In this document: piece by piece, positions 54,012 through 62,699 of the stretch
Layout: each line of letters opens with the position of its first letter
How positions within the stretch are numbered: the first letter of the stretch is position 1
From: Thiothrix sp.
GTDB taxonomy: Bacteria > Pseudomonadota > Gammaproteobacteria > Thiotrichales > Thiotrichaceae
NCBI GenBank assembly: GCA_008015155.1
Contig: SSFA01000022.1
Coordinates: 1 to 64,000, forward strand
Reading direction: 5' to 3'
DNA: 64,000 bases
Position numbers and translations under genes: made by a program
Notes under the pieces: generated by a model
Databases searched by the model: none
Told to the model about the DNA's origin: nothing
Seen by the model: the letters and a program-made list of their open reading frames with translations, nothing else

Positions 54012-55409
54012 TTATTTAGGTTCAAGTTGCTCCGAAACTTGTCTAACCAACAAGGGCAACTCAATACTAATCCGCAAGCCACCTTCAGGCCGATTACTTG
54101 CCTGAATACTACCACCATGACTATCAATGGCGCGTCGTGCTATCGCTAAACCTAAGCCATAACCTTGGCGTACATTACCTGTCTTACTACTGCGTTGAAA
54201 AGGCTCAAAAATTAACTCAATATCCTCAGGGTGCACACCGCTCCCTTGGTCATCAACCGTAATATGCAAAGTATTAGTTACTTTGTTTTGATAGGCTGTA
54301 ACCGTAACTGTGGTTTCAGGGGGCGTGTGATGAATGGCATTACGCACTACATTTTCCAAAGCACGATAGAGTAGCTCGCCATGTGCTGGGATAATCAGAT
54401 TATCGTCATCACTGCTATGTAAAACGACCGAACGATTCAAAGCACTCGCCTCAAAGCGTGCATCGTCAACTACGGTATCTAAGAGTTCTAAAACATCTAC
54501 ATATTCATCAGTCGAGGGCGCAACCCCCGCTTCTAAACGGGATAGGGTCAAAACTTCCCCGACTAATTTATCTAAGCGCTCGGCTTCGTGTTCAATCCGA
54601 TCTAAGGTGGCTTGGGTCTGCTCAGGTTGTTGGCGGGCAAGTCCAATACTGACCTGTAAACGTGCAAGCGGGGAGCGCAATTCATGCGAAACATCATGTA
54701 GTAAGCGCCGCTGTGAGGTCATTAAGGTTTGCAGTTGGCTAGCCATATGATCAAAGTCATTACCTAGATCAGCAATTTCATCGCGTCGCCAGCCGATTTC
54801 AGGGGAAATCCGGGTATTGAGATCACCCTGCGCAATCGATTTGAAGGCTTTTCTTAATAAACGTACGGGTTTGGAGAAATGCCAAGCCAACAAAAAGCTC
54901 GAAATAAAACTCACGATTAAGCCGGATAAATACCAAGGCCAAGTTAGGTCACGATAGCGCGGTGGCAAACGGTTGGGCTTTTTAAATTCCGGAAACTGCC
55001 CAGATAGAGGGGCAAAGAAAATCAATTCTTGATTTTGGAATGTCGCACTGCGTGCAATCGGTGGCGTTACATTCAGTGCAATACTATTACGAATCCGTTC
55101 TAATACTACGCTGGGGATTTCCCGACCCAATAGCTCTTTATTGTTCCGATCAACTGCATAAACTTGCAAATTTTCAGGTGCTTCTTGGCTTTGCTCCAGC
55201 AGCATATTGTAAACCGCATCTGCGCCACCAAAGCGAAAGGTATTCGCGGCCGCTTGTACGGAAAGAATTGAACTCGGGCGAATCACTACATCTTCCGCGA
55301 CCGATTGTAGGGCGCGATGATGCCACCATACCGCTAAAGCTGCTGTGCCACCTGCGACGACTAAAGTCAGCCAAAAGGTTAGCAAAATTTTCCAGAACAA
55401 ACGTCCCAT
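54012..55409 (-). CDS. CpxA-like sensor histidine kinase
   Basis: A 465-residue inner-membrane kinase. TM1 is at about residues 8-28, a periplasmic domain at 29-155, TM2 at about 158-176 (LSGLIVSFISSFLLAW) and HAMP at about 178-230 (FKSIAQGDLNTR). The phospho-acceptor His242 is in HDVSHELRSPLARLQ, followed by the N box NVVRNAIHHTP and the glycine boxes DDQGSGV and GYGLGLAIARRA. The wording follows CpxA. It lies 6 bp after its response regulator. The envelope-stress role is inferred from family and the CpxR-box upstream of the operon. A 3' copy fragment sits at 50814. Confidence 0.9.
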   Translation of the reverse strand: MGRLFWKILLTFWLTLVVAGGTAALAVWWHHRALQSVAEDVVIRPSSILSVQAAANTFRFGGADAVYNMLLEQSQEAPENLQVYAVDRNNKELLGREIPSVVLERIRNSIALNVTPPIARSATFQNQELIFFAPLSGQFPEFKKPNRLPPRYRDLTWPWYLSGLIVSFISSFLLAWHFSKPVRLLRKAFKSIAQGDLNTRISPEIGWRRDEIADLGNDFDHMASQLQTLMTSQRRLLHDVSHELRSPLARLQVSIGLARQQPEQTQATLDRIEHEAERLDKLVGEVLTLSRLEAGVAPSTDEYVDVLELLDTVVDDARFEASALNRSVVLHSSDDDNLIIPAHGELLYRALENVVRNAIHHTPPETTVTVTAYQNKVTNTLHITVDDQGSGVHPEDIELIFEPFQRSSKTGNVRQGYGLGLAIARRAIDSHGGSIQASNRPEGGLRISIELPLLVRQVSEQLEPK

Positions 55410-55415
55410 TGTGAG

Positions 55416-56102
55416 TTAGTCTCGAATCAATTGGTAGCCGATGCCACGCACGGTTTGAATACAGGAACGTCCATCCGGTAGATTGCCGAGTTTGTGACGA
55501 ATGCTGCTCATATGCACATCAATACTCCGGTCATAGCGGGTGAGCGGACGGCCAATACCAAGTTCAGATAAGTCATTTTTGCTCACGACTTTGCCCGCTT
55601 GCTGGGCAAGGACTAAGAGCAAGCTAAATTCAGTACTAGTCAAGTCTAATGCCTGCTGTTGCCAAGTAGCTAAACGCTTTTCAGGCCATAGGCTTAGCTC
55701 ACCAATATGCAGGGGTTCATGGCTAGTGGCATTTCCAGAAGGAGCGGTACGGCGCAGAATAGCGCGAATGCGTGCGACTAATTCACGCGGCAAGCAAGGT
55801 TTGGGGACATAATCATCTGCACCCATTTCCAAGCCCATAATCCGGTCAATGTCATCGCCGCGTGCAGTGAGCATCAATACAGGCACTGAGCTATTCATAC
55901 GTATCCGGCTCAGTGCTTCGATTCCATTCATACCCGGCATCATCACATCGAGGACAATCAAGGCATAGTCATGCAAGCTGGCTTCTTTGACTGCTGATGC
56001 GCCATCCATCACTGCAGTCACCTCAAAGCCTTCTTGGCTTAAGTAGGTGCTGAGCAGTTTATTCAGTTCTAGATCGTCATCGACCAGCAGTAGTTTGCTC
56101 AT
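55416..56102 (-). CDS. CpxR-like response regulator
   Basis: 228 residues of the OmpR family. Receiver domain with acidic pocket LLVDDDLELN, phospho-acceptor Asp52 (IVLDVMMPGMNGIE), and MGADDYVPKPCLPREL with the conserved Lys. DNA-binding domain has LTSTEFSLLLVLAQQAGKVVS and IQTVRGIGYQLI. The close match to CpxR wording and the GTAAA-N5-GTAAA box upstream of the operon support a Cpx role. Confidence 0.9.
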   Translation of the reverse strand: MSKLLLVDDDLELNKLLSTYLSQEGFEVTAVMDGASAVKEASLHDYALIVLDVMMPGMNGIEALSRIRMNSSVPVLMLTARGDDIDRIMGLEMGADDYVPKPCLPRELVARIRAILRRTAPSGNATSHEPLHIGELSLWPEKRLATWQQQALDLTSTEFSLLLVLAQQAGKVVSKNDLSELGIGRPLTRYDRSIDVHMSSIRHKLGNLPDGRSCIQTVRGIGYQLIRD

Positions 56103-56112
56103 GTCTTTCTCT

Positions 56113-56607
56113 TTACTGTAAGGCTTTGCCTAAAGCTTCCATCGGATTGCGCTTGCTGGCCTCAGCAATTTGCTTGAGTGTGCTATTAGGGTCTGTGATA
56201 GTGAAGCCCTGTTGGGTAAGCGTGGTTTGAATACTGGCAGTGGTTTTGTTAGTGGCGCTAGCTAAACGTTCGAGCGGTAAGTTTAATAACAGTTGCGCCG
56301 CTTGTTGATCTGCTCGCCCACGGGGGCCACCTTGTTGTGGTATCACGAGTGCAGTGAGGGTTAGAATAGCGAAAACACTGATAATCGCTAGACCCAGCTT
56401 TTGACTAAAATAACGTTTAAATACTTTCCAGTTAACCACTAAATGTAGGCCCACTGCTCCAACCATCACAATGCTCAACCATTCATGAGCGGCTTTCGCT
56501 AAGCCTAGTTGGATATGGAAGTACATTAATAAGCCCGTGATCGCCATTAAAATAAAAGCACCAATCGTTAGTGGGGTAGCCCAAGGGCGTAGCTTATTCA
56601 CATCCAT
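56113..56607 (-). CDS. DUF4405-like membrane protein, first gene of the cpx-like operon
   Basis: 164 residues. Three membrane helices: LTIGAFILMAITGLLMYFHI, WLSIVMVGAVGLHLVVNWKVF and LGLAIISVFAILTLTALVIP, with the His-containing HEWLS and HLVVNW typical of DUF4405 (possible heme or electron-transfer link). The C-terminal half is a periplasmic helical domain (SIQTTLTQQGFTITDPNSTL). Start ATG 56607 with AAGGA nine bases upstream; the upstream open frame is not similar to the family. It is co-directional with and 10 bp from the CpxR-like gene, so it is a likely Cpx accessory. Confidence 0.75.
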   Translation of the reverse strand: MDVNKLRPWATPLTIGAFILMAITGLLMYFHIQLGLAKAAHEWLSIVMVGAVGLHLVVNWKVFKRYFSQKLGLAIISVFAILTLTALVIPQQGGPRGRADQQAAQLLLNLPLERLASATNKTTASIQTTLTQQGFTITDPNSTLKQIAEASKRNPMEALGKALQ

Positions 56608-56851
56608 TCTTTCAATCCTTTTGATTCCATTATAAATATCTTGGCAGGCGCAGTAGTCCAATGGCAGCTACTTCGCAAGGAAAATCAACAGGAACTTCAC
56701 AGCAGTACACATAAACTGCTGCAAGCCAGACTCTGATGAGGAGAGTAGCCCGTATTGTATGAACACAGGCTAAGAAATTCTCCATCTGCTTTTAGTTCTG
56801 TTGTTTTGTATAAGGCTATGATTGCGAACAAAGAGCAGGGCGAACAGCAGC

Positions 56852-56866
56852 TTTACATTTTTTTAC
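56852..56866 (-). promoter_or_regulatory. CpxR box GTAAA-N5-GTAAA
   Basis: On the minus strand GTAAA-AAAAT-GTAAA is an exact match to the CpxR consensus, 245 bp upstream of the DUF4405 - CpxR-like - CpxA-like operon. It suggests autoregulation, as known for cpxRA. The distance is long, so the transcript would have a long leader or a second promoter. The region 56608-56883 holds no gene. Confidence 0.6.
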
Positions 56867-56883
56867 ATGATCTTGATTTTGCT

Positions 56884-57336
56884 TTACACAAGGGCGTCAT
56901 TTTCGCCTAAAGCATAACCGCCACGATAAAAGCGATTGCGCGGTTTGGAGCTTGAGCTCTCAATAACGGCTTTAGGGCTTGGATCAGCTAGTCTTTCCTG
57001 AGTTAAGTCTGTCTGTTCTGCAAACGGGGCAGTTTGCAAATCTAAAGTAGCTACACAAAATTCGTGAGTTACTGCGGCTTCAGCCCTAAAAGGGAGCATG
57101 AGGCTCTCTGAAAATGCACAAGAAGCTTGCTTGACTTGTAAAAGGCTAAAAATAGCTGCTACGCCTTTATCGCGGCTGTGCGTGCAATGGGTAATACGGC
57201 CGCGTTCAATCGCAAAGCGACACGATGTATTCTGCTCAGTCGCAATCAGAAAAGTGCCAGAGCGCTGACTACTAAGCGTAAGGCTGAGTTGTTTCAAGAC
57301 AGTAGCCAAAGGATAAAGGATAGAGGAGTTAGCCAT
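56884..57336 (-). CDS. DUF4388-like protein
   Basis: 150 residues. The core FLIATEQNTSCRFAIERGRITHC matches the PATAN/DUF4388 pattern found in prokaryotic signalling proteins (short beta-strand, F-x-x-G-x-I). No membrane helix. The C-terminal 40 residues are rich in Ser/Lys and disordered. I start at ATG 57336 (MANSSILYPL); the open frame upstream lacks similarity. It lies between the cpx-like operon and the ribokinase gene, apparently alone. Function unknown. Confidence 0.55.
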   Translation of the reverse strand: MANSSILYPLATVLKQLSLTLSSQRSGTFLIATEQNTSCRFAIERGRITHCTHSRDKGVAAIFSLLQVKQASCAFSESLMLPFRAEAAVTHEFCVATLDLQTAPFAEQTDLTQERLADPSPKAVIESSSSKPRNRFYRGGYALGENDALV

Positions 57337-57475
57337 CAGTGCAGTTTCCGGGTTTTTCAACGGTAGCTTATTGCGCTGCAATAAATATACCAGCAAAAAC
57401 GCTGTATTAGCTCTATCTTTCCAAGTGGTGTCTGAGGTTATAATGCAATATTCACGAGTTACCCTAACCACCGTT

Positions 57476-58375
57476 ATGCCTATCTATAATTACGGCTCTA
57501 TCAATATTGATCACGTTTACCGAGTACCCCATTTAGTGCTGCCCGGTGAGACCTTAAATAGCCAACATTATCAGCAAGTGTTGGGTGGTAAGGGAGCTAA
57601 TCAATCAATTGCCTTAGCTCGTGCAGGTAGTGCAGTCTTTCATATTGGACGCTATAACGCGGCCGATCAGCCCTTAGTTAAAGGTCTTATCGATGCAGGT
57701 GTCTCTGCGGATTATTTAGAGGTGGTGGATGAGCCAAGTGGACATGCCATTATTCAAGTCGACGACCAGGGCGAAAACTCGATTATTTTGTATGCAGGTG
57801 CGAATCATTCGTTCAGTCTTGCGGATTTAGAGACTAGCCTTCAAGCAGCTCAAGCCGGTGATTGGTTATTGCTGCAAAATGAATGCAGTTGTACTCAAGG
57901 CATGATCGAGTTAGCGGCTACGCGTGGTTTAAAGATTGCCTTCAATCCAGCACCCATGAATGCAGGCGTCAAAGATTTGCCTTTGGACAAACTCAGTCTG
58001 CTATTTGTGAATCAAGTCGAAGTCTGTCAATTGCTAGAATTGCCTTTAGAACCGTTGCCTGAGTTAGCGGATCTTGTCGCTTTACTGCAAGCTCGTTGGC
58101 CCAATACCTTGGTGGTCATTACTTTAGGTTCGAAAGGGGCCGCGAGTGTTTATCAAGGGCAATTTGAATTTGTACCAGCCGTACCTGTGCAAGCCGTGGA
58201 TACGACCGGGGCAGGTGATACCTTCACAGGATATTTTTTGCATGCTTGGATGCAAGGCCAGTCCTTGCGTGCAGCTTTAGAGCGTGCGGGTAAAGCATCA
58301 GCTTTGTGTGTGCAACGCGTGGGAGCCTCTTCAAGCATTCCCACAGCGGCTGAGGTCGATGCATTTGGACAGTAA
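57476..58375 (+). CDS. PfkB-family sugar kinase (ribokinase-like)
   Basis: 299 residues. N-terminal lid IYNYGSINIDHVYRVPHLVLPGETL and GGKGANQSIALARAGS match ribokinase-type kinases; the catalytic motif VDTTGAGDTFTGYFLHA with the base Asp is near the end. I start at ATG 57476 (MPIYNYGSINID) by family fit; ATG 57443 is possible and has GAGG upstream. TTATAAT at 57438-57444 resembles a -10 box. Gene order with a nucleoside hydrolase and an oxygenase suggests ribose or nucleoside salvage. Confidence 0.85.
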   Translation: MPIYNYGSINIDHVYRVPHLVLPGETLNSQHYQQVLGGKGANQSIALARAGSAVFHIGRYNAADQPLVKGLIDAGVSADYLEVVDEPSGHAIIQVDDQGENSIILYAGANHSFSLADLETSLQAAQAGDWLLLQNECSCTQGMIELAATRGLKIAFNPAPMNAGVKDLPLDKLSLLFVNQVEVCQLLELPLEPLPELADLVALLQARWPNTLVVITLGSKGAASVYQGQFEFVPAVPVQAVDTTGAGDTFTGYFLHAWMQGQSLRAALERAGKASALCVQRVGASSSIPTAAEVDAFGQ

Positions 58376-58384
58376 GGTTGAGGA

Positions 58385-59356
58385 ATGGCGCATAAGATTA
58401 TTCTAGACACTGACCCCGGTATTGATGATGCAATGGCAATTTTTGCCGCCATTGCACACCCTGAAATTGAGTTACTTGGACTTACTACAACCTTCGGTAA
58501 TGTCAGTGTGGCACAGGCTTGTATGAATGCCTTGACACTGGTAGAGCTGGCGGGTGCTGATGTGCCGGTTTGTATCGGTGAATCGTGGCCGATGCATAGT
58601 GATCCAATGCCTTTCCCCGATTTTGTGCACGGGATGGATGGCCTTGGGGATCAATTCTTACCGCCGCCGCATCGCCGCCAACATGATCAATTTGCCGCCC
58701 CTTTTATTATTGAACAAGTCCGTAAATACCCGGGTGAAGTGACGCTAGTCGCGGTGGGGCCTTTGGGCAATCTAGCTCACGTGTTAGAACTAGATCCTGA
58801 AATTGCTAAGCTAGTGAAACAAGTCGTGATTATGGGGGGCACGATTGAACATGTGGGTAATGTCTCGCCTGTAGCGGAGGCAAATATTTTCGCTGATCCG
58901 CATGCTGCTGATATTGTGATGGCTGCTGAGTGGCCACTGGTTATGGTCGGGCTAGATGTCACTTATACAGTCTTATTTGATCGTAAGCTGTTTAGTTATA
59001 TTGCAAGTCACAATCGTCGAGTAGGCCCTATGCTACATCGCGCCGCTGATTTTTATATCGATTTTTACCAGCATGAATATAAGGTTCCAGGCTGCTACGG
59101 GCATGATATTTCTGCTTTAACTTATGTGCTCAAACCTGAATTATTTGAAACGATTGAAGGAGCTATCTGCGTCGTTCCAGAAGGTATTGCAGCAGGGCAG
59201 ACTATTATGAAACGTATTAAAGGGGATGCCTATTTCGTGCGCGCTTGGGATGATCGACCTCTACATAAAGCTTGTATGAAGGTGGATGCGCAAGGCGTGC
59301 TGGATTTTTTCCGTGATACCCTGACCAATGCCTATTGGCAAACGAGGTCAAAATGA
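58385..59356 (+). CDS. Inosine-uridine-preferring nucleoside hydrolase
   Basis: 323 residues. The calcium-binding signature DTDPGIDDAMAIFAAI is at residues 8-23, followed by GMDGLGDQFLPPP, VAVGPLGNLAHVL and MGGTIEHVGNVSPVAEANIFADP, all typical of IU-nucleoside hydrolases. It releases ribose and a nucleobase. Lies 9 bp after the sugar kinase, which could phosphorylate the ribose. The next gene overlaps its stop as ATGA. Confidence 0.93.
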   Translation: MAHKIILDTDPGIDDAMAIFAAIAHPEIELLGLTTTFGNVSVAQACMNALTLVELAGADVPVCIGESWPMHSDPMPFPDFVHGMDGLGDQFLPPPHRRQHDQFAAPFIIEQVRKYPGEVTLVAVGPLGNLAHVLELDPEIAKLVKQVVIMGGTIEHVGNVSPVAEANIFADPHAADIVMAAEWPLVMVGLDVTYTVLFDRKLFSYIASHNRRVGPMLHRAADFYIDFYQHEYKVPGCYGHDISALTYVLKPELFETIEGAICVVPEGIAAGQTIMKRIKGDAYFVRAWDDRPLHKACMKVDAQGVLDFFRDTLTNAYWQTRSK

Positions 59357-60192
59357 AATTACAAGCAGTCGATTATCTAGCCCCAGATGCAGCCGCCAAT
59401 TTTGTCGAGTCTTTACGCGAGTTTGGCTTTGGAGTGTTGAAAAATCACCCGATTCACCACGAGTCAGTGCAGTCGATTTATCAACATTGGCTCAAGTTTT
59501 TTCAAAGCCCGGAGAAATACGCATACAAGTTTCGCTCGACGTTTGATGGTTATTTCCCACCTGAAGTTTCAGAAACGGCGAAAGGTTGTGCGGTTCGCGA
59601 TCTTAAAGAGTATTTCCATTTCTATCATCCTTGGGGGATTTGCCCAGAAAATTTACGTGCTGAGTTAGTCGCTTATCGACAAGCAGCTAATGCCTTGGCC
59701 GAAGAGTTACTGGGCTGGATTGAAGCTTATTCACCGCCTGAAGTGGCTAGTCGCTACCATGAGCCTTTGTCTGCCATGATTCACGGCAGTGATCAAACGC
59801 TCTTACGAGTTTTGCACTATCCACCTTTTAAAGGCTCAGAGCCGTCTAAAGCTTTACGCGCTGCTGCTCATGAAGATATTAATTTGCTAACCATTTTGCC
59901 CGCTGCCAATGAACCAGGTTTACAGGTATTAACTAAAACCGGCGAGTGGTTAGACGTACCTTGTGATTTTGGGTTTTTGATTGTCAATATCGGCGACATG
60001 CTGCAAGAAGCTTCAGGTGGCTATTTCCCCTCCACCACGCATCGAGTCGTCAATCCGCCCGCAGGCTCTGCTAATGTGTCGCGAATTTCATTGCCACTCT
60101 TTCTACACCCGCGTCCTGAAGTAGTGCTTTCTGAGCGCTATACCGCTGATAGTTATCTGCAAGAACGCTTGCGCGAATTAGGTTTCAAATAA
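59353..60192 (+). CDS. 2-oxoglutarate/Fe(II) oxygenase, isopenicillin N synthase family
   Basis: 279 residues. The iron triad is visible as HED (AAHEDINLLTIL) and the distal His in TTHRVVNPP, with the 2-oxoglutarate RxS motif as VSRISLPLF. YGFG-type N-terminal segment FGFGVLKNHPI. The family covers many substrates (nucleobases, hormones, antibiotics). Start ATG 59353 overlaps the nucleoside hydrolase stop by 4 bp with GAGG upstream. Co-translation suggests it acts on the released base or a related metabolite; that is inference. Confidence 0.88.
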   Translation: MKLQAVDYLAPDAAANFVESLREFGFGVLKNHPIHHESVQSIYQHWLKFFQSPEKYAYKFRSTFDGYFPPEVSETAKGCAVRDLKEYFHFYHPWGICPENLRAELVAYRQAANALAEELLGWIEAYSPPEVASRYHEPLSAMIHGSDQTLLRVLHYPPFKGSEPSKALRAAAHEDINLLTILPAANEPGLQVLTKTGEWLDVPCDFGFLIVNIGDMLQEASGGYFPSTTHRVVNPPAGSANVSRISLPLFLHPRPEVVLSERYTADSYLQERLRELGFK

Positions 60193-60267
60193 AGCCTTCT
60201 GCTCGTTTTAATTAAGCAGTATAGTCATTAGCCCACAGTTAAACTGGCTAATTAAGCCTAATTGCTT

Positions 60268-60894
60268 ATGCATTATTTTTTATTTTTAAGTATTTGTGTT
60301 GCAACCGCTGCAAGCCCTGGGCCTGCAGTATTCTTAGCGATCAAAAATGGCCTCACGCATGGGTTCAAGCGCACTCTCTTTGCGATTTTGGGTAATCTTA
60401 CAGCACTATTTATCATGATGGCTATTTCAGCCGCTGGCTTAGGTGCGCTGATTTTAGCCTCAGCTAGCCTATTTAATCTCTTGAAGATTGTAGGTGGTCT
60501 TTATTTAATCTATCTAGGTATTAAGCTATTACGCTCAAAGCCTTTGAAAATTGCAGTAGATACGACAGTGATACCCTCCGCTCCAGTACCTTTGTTAAGT
60601 TTATATCGTGAGGCTTTTTTAGTGTCGAGCACTAATCCTAAAGCCATCGCTTTTTGTACGGCGCTGTTTCCACAATTTATTAGGCCAACTGAACCTATGG
60701 CTAGCCAGTTTTTGATTTTAGCTTTTACCTTTGCCGGCTGTTCATTATTCTTTTTGTCCTTGTATGCAGCATTAGCTGCTAAATTACGGCCGCAATTAGC
60801 GAAAGAGGCTGTTTTAGGTTGGTTTAATCGTGTGACGGGGTTGGCTTTTGTCGGCTTTGGAGTGGGATTATTAGCAGGAGTGCGAGCCAAATAA
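60268..60894 (+). CDS. LysE/RhtB-family amino-acid exporter
   Basis: 208 residues, six membrane helices. The family start is ICVATAASPGPAVFLAIKNGLTHGFKRT, and LVSSTNPKAIAFCTALFPQFI is the second hallmark. Exports amino acids or homoserine lactones. Start ATG 60268; a TTG two codons earlier is also possible. Convergent with paaK; a hairpin (60881-60901) ends it. Confidence 0.9.
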   Translation: MHYFLFLSICVATAASPGPAVFLAIKNGLTHGFKRTLFAILGNLTALFIMMAISAAGLGALILASASLFNLLKIVGGLYLIYLGIKLLRSKPLKIAVDTTVIPSAPVPLLSLYREAFLVSSTNPKAIAFCTALFPQFIRPTEPMASQFLILAFTFAGCSLFFLSLYAALAAKLRPQLAKEAVLGWFNRVTGLAFVGFGVGLLAGVRAK

Positions 60895-60901
60895 GCTCGC
60901 A
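60881..60901. terminator. Hairpin between lysE-type gene and paaK
   Basis: TGCGAGC (60881-60887) pairs with GCTCGCA (60895-60901). A 7-bp stem covering the end of the exporter gene. Possibly bidirectional. Confidence 0.5.
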
Positions 60902-60921
60902 ACTCCTAAGTAACTAGCTAT

Positions 60922-62232
60922 TTATTTCGGACGTTTATCAACGACACGCTGAGCTTTACCTTGCGAGCGGGCAATTTCACCTGCGGATTTCACATTGATT
61001 TTGGTGCTTACACCCACCAATACTTTAATCCGATGTTGTAATTCTTTGGCAGCAGTAGCGCGCTCCGCTTCACTGACTTGATTGCTCCGTGCTTCTACAT
61101 TCACTGTCAGATGATCTAAATTACCGTCACGGCTGATTTCAATCTGATAGTGCGGTGACAGGGTAGCGATCTTGAGGAGGATTTCTTCAATCTGCGTTGG
61201 GAAGACATTCACGCCGCGAATAATCATCATATCATCGCTACGCCCTGTGATTTTCGCCATACGCCGCATATTGGAGGCACTGCCGGGCAATAGAGTTGTT
61301 AAATCACGGGTACGATAGCGGATCACTGGCATCGCTTCTTTAACTAAAGAGGTGAATACCAATTCACCCTCTTGTCCATCAGCGACTGTTTCTAGGGTTT
61401 CAGGGTGGATAGTTTCTGGATAGAACATATCTTCCCAAATGGTTGGGCCATCTTTGGTTTGTACAAATTCTTGCGCGACCCCCGGCCCCATCACTTCAGA
61501 TAAACCATAAATATCGACGGCATCTAAACCCATGCGCTGCTCGATTTCTAGACGCATCGCAGGCGTCCAAGGCTCAGCACCAAAGATACCGATACGTAGT
61601 GAGCAAGCACGCGGATCTAAGCCTTGACGCTCAAATTCATCGGCAATATTTAAGCAATAGGAGGGGGTAACCATAATAATGTCGGGCTTAAAGTCCTGAA
61701 TCAGCTGCACCTGCTTTTCAGTTTGACCACCGGACATTGGAATCACCGTGCAGCCTAAGCGCTCAGCACCATAATGAGCACCTAAACCACCGGTAAATAA
61801 GCCATAACCATAAGCTACATGTACCTTGTCACCGGGTTTACCACCAGCGGCCATAATTGAACGCGCCACTGCTTCAGACCAGCGCTCAATATCGCCTTTG
61901 GTATAGCCGACGACGGTGGGTTTGCCGGTGGTGCCACTGGACGCATGAATCCGTGAAACTTGCTCCATCGGCACTGCAAACATGCCAAACGGATAGTTAT
62001 CGCGTAAATCGTGTTTGGTGGTGTAAGGGAATTTTTGGATATCGGCTAATTCTTTTAAATCCTCAGGGTGAACACCCGCTGCATCGAACTTAGCCCGATA
62101 CATCGGTACATTTTCATAGGCATGTTTAACCGTCCATTGCAGACGTTTTAGCTGTATTGCTTGAATCTCGTCCTTACTAGCGGTAGTAAACTTATCTAAA
62201 CTCAGGGTTTCGCTCGGAAAACCAGTATGCAT
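60922..62232 (-). CDS. paaK: Phenylacetate-CoA ligase
   Basis: Activates phenylacetate to phenylacetyl-CoA with ATP, the entry step of the aerobic hybrid Paa pathway. 436 residues. AMP-binding motif IHASSGTTGKPTVVGYT, A5-type motif DIYGLSEVMGPGV, and RSDDMMIIRGVNVFPTQIEE with the hinge and catalytic loop near the C-terminus. 32 bp downstream of paaI on the same strand; a ribosome site GGAGAG lies upstream. Confidence 0.96.
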   Translation of the reverse strand: MHTGFPSETLSLDKFTTASKDEIQAIQLKRLQWTVKHAYENVPMYRAKFDAAGVHPEDLKELADIQKFPYTTKHDLRDNYPFGMFAVPMEQVSRIHASSGTTGKPTVVGYTKGDIERWSEAVARSIMAAGGKPGDKVHVAYGYGLFTGGLGAHYGAERLGCTVIPMSGGQTEKQVQLIQDFKPDIIMVTPSYCLNIADEFERQGLDPRACSLRIGIFGAEPWTPAMRLEIEQRMGLDAVDIYGLSEVMGPGVAQEFVQTKDGPTIWEDMFYPETIHPETLETVADGQEGELVFTSLVKEAMPVIRYRTRDLTTLLPGSASNMRRMAKITGRSDDMMIIRGVNVFPTQIEEILLKIATLSPHYQIEISRDGNLDHLTVNVEARSNQVSEAERATAAKELQHRIKVLVGVSTKINVKSAGEIARSQGKAQRVVDKRPK

Positions 62233-62264
62233 TTTTCTCTCCTCCGTAGTGCTATGTGTTCGAC

Positions 62265-62696
62265 CTAGGTTTCAGGTAACACACTACCTTTTAGTTGATA
62301 GGAACGCCCACGAAAGGTCGCTACTAATTTGCCCTCAGGATTATGAATTTCCACATCATAAACGCCAGTACGTCCACTGCGAGAACGTTCTATAGCGCTG
62401 GCGGTTAAGAGTTCGCCTTCATAAGCGGGTGCGAGAAAATCAATGGTGCAGCCTGAGGCTAAAGTCACTTTATTAGTGTTATTGCAGGCATGTGCGAAGG
62501 CTGTATCTGCCATGGTAAACAACATACCACCGTGGCAAACATCATGACCATTCAACATATCATCGCGGACTTTCATCGTGACGACAGAGCGACCAGCAAC
62601 GCTTTCCACAATGGTAATTCCCATCATGCGCGAAGCTCGATCATTTGCTTCCATCGCATCACTGCAGGCACGCGCAAAAGGATCGGTTTCAGCCAT
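62265..62696 (-). CDS. paaI: Phenylacetyl-CoA thioesterase PaaI
   Basis: 143-residue hotdog thioesterase releasing CoA from dead-end ring-hydroxylated phenylacetyl-CoA. Core motif DMLNGHDVCHGGMLFTMADTA with the catalytic Asp. Start 3 bp after the paaG stop. Symbol paaI follows E. coli (paaD in some species). Confidence 0.93.
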   Translation of the reverse strand: MAETDPFARACSDAMEANDRASRMMGITIVESVAGRSVVTMKVRDDMLNGHDVCHGGMLFTMADTAFAHACNNTNKVTLASGCTIDFLAPAYEGELLTASAIERSRSGRTGVYDVEIHNPEGKLVATFRGRSYQLKGSVLPET

Positions 62697-62699
62697 CTT

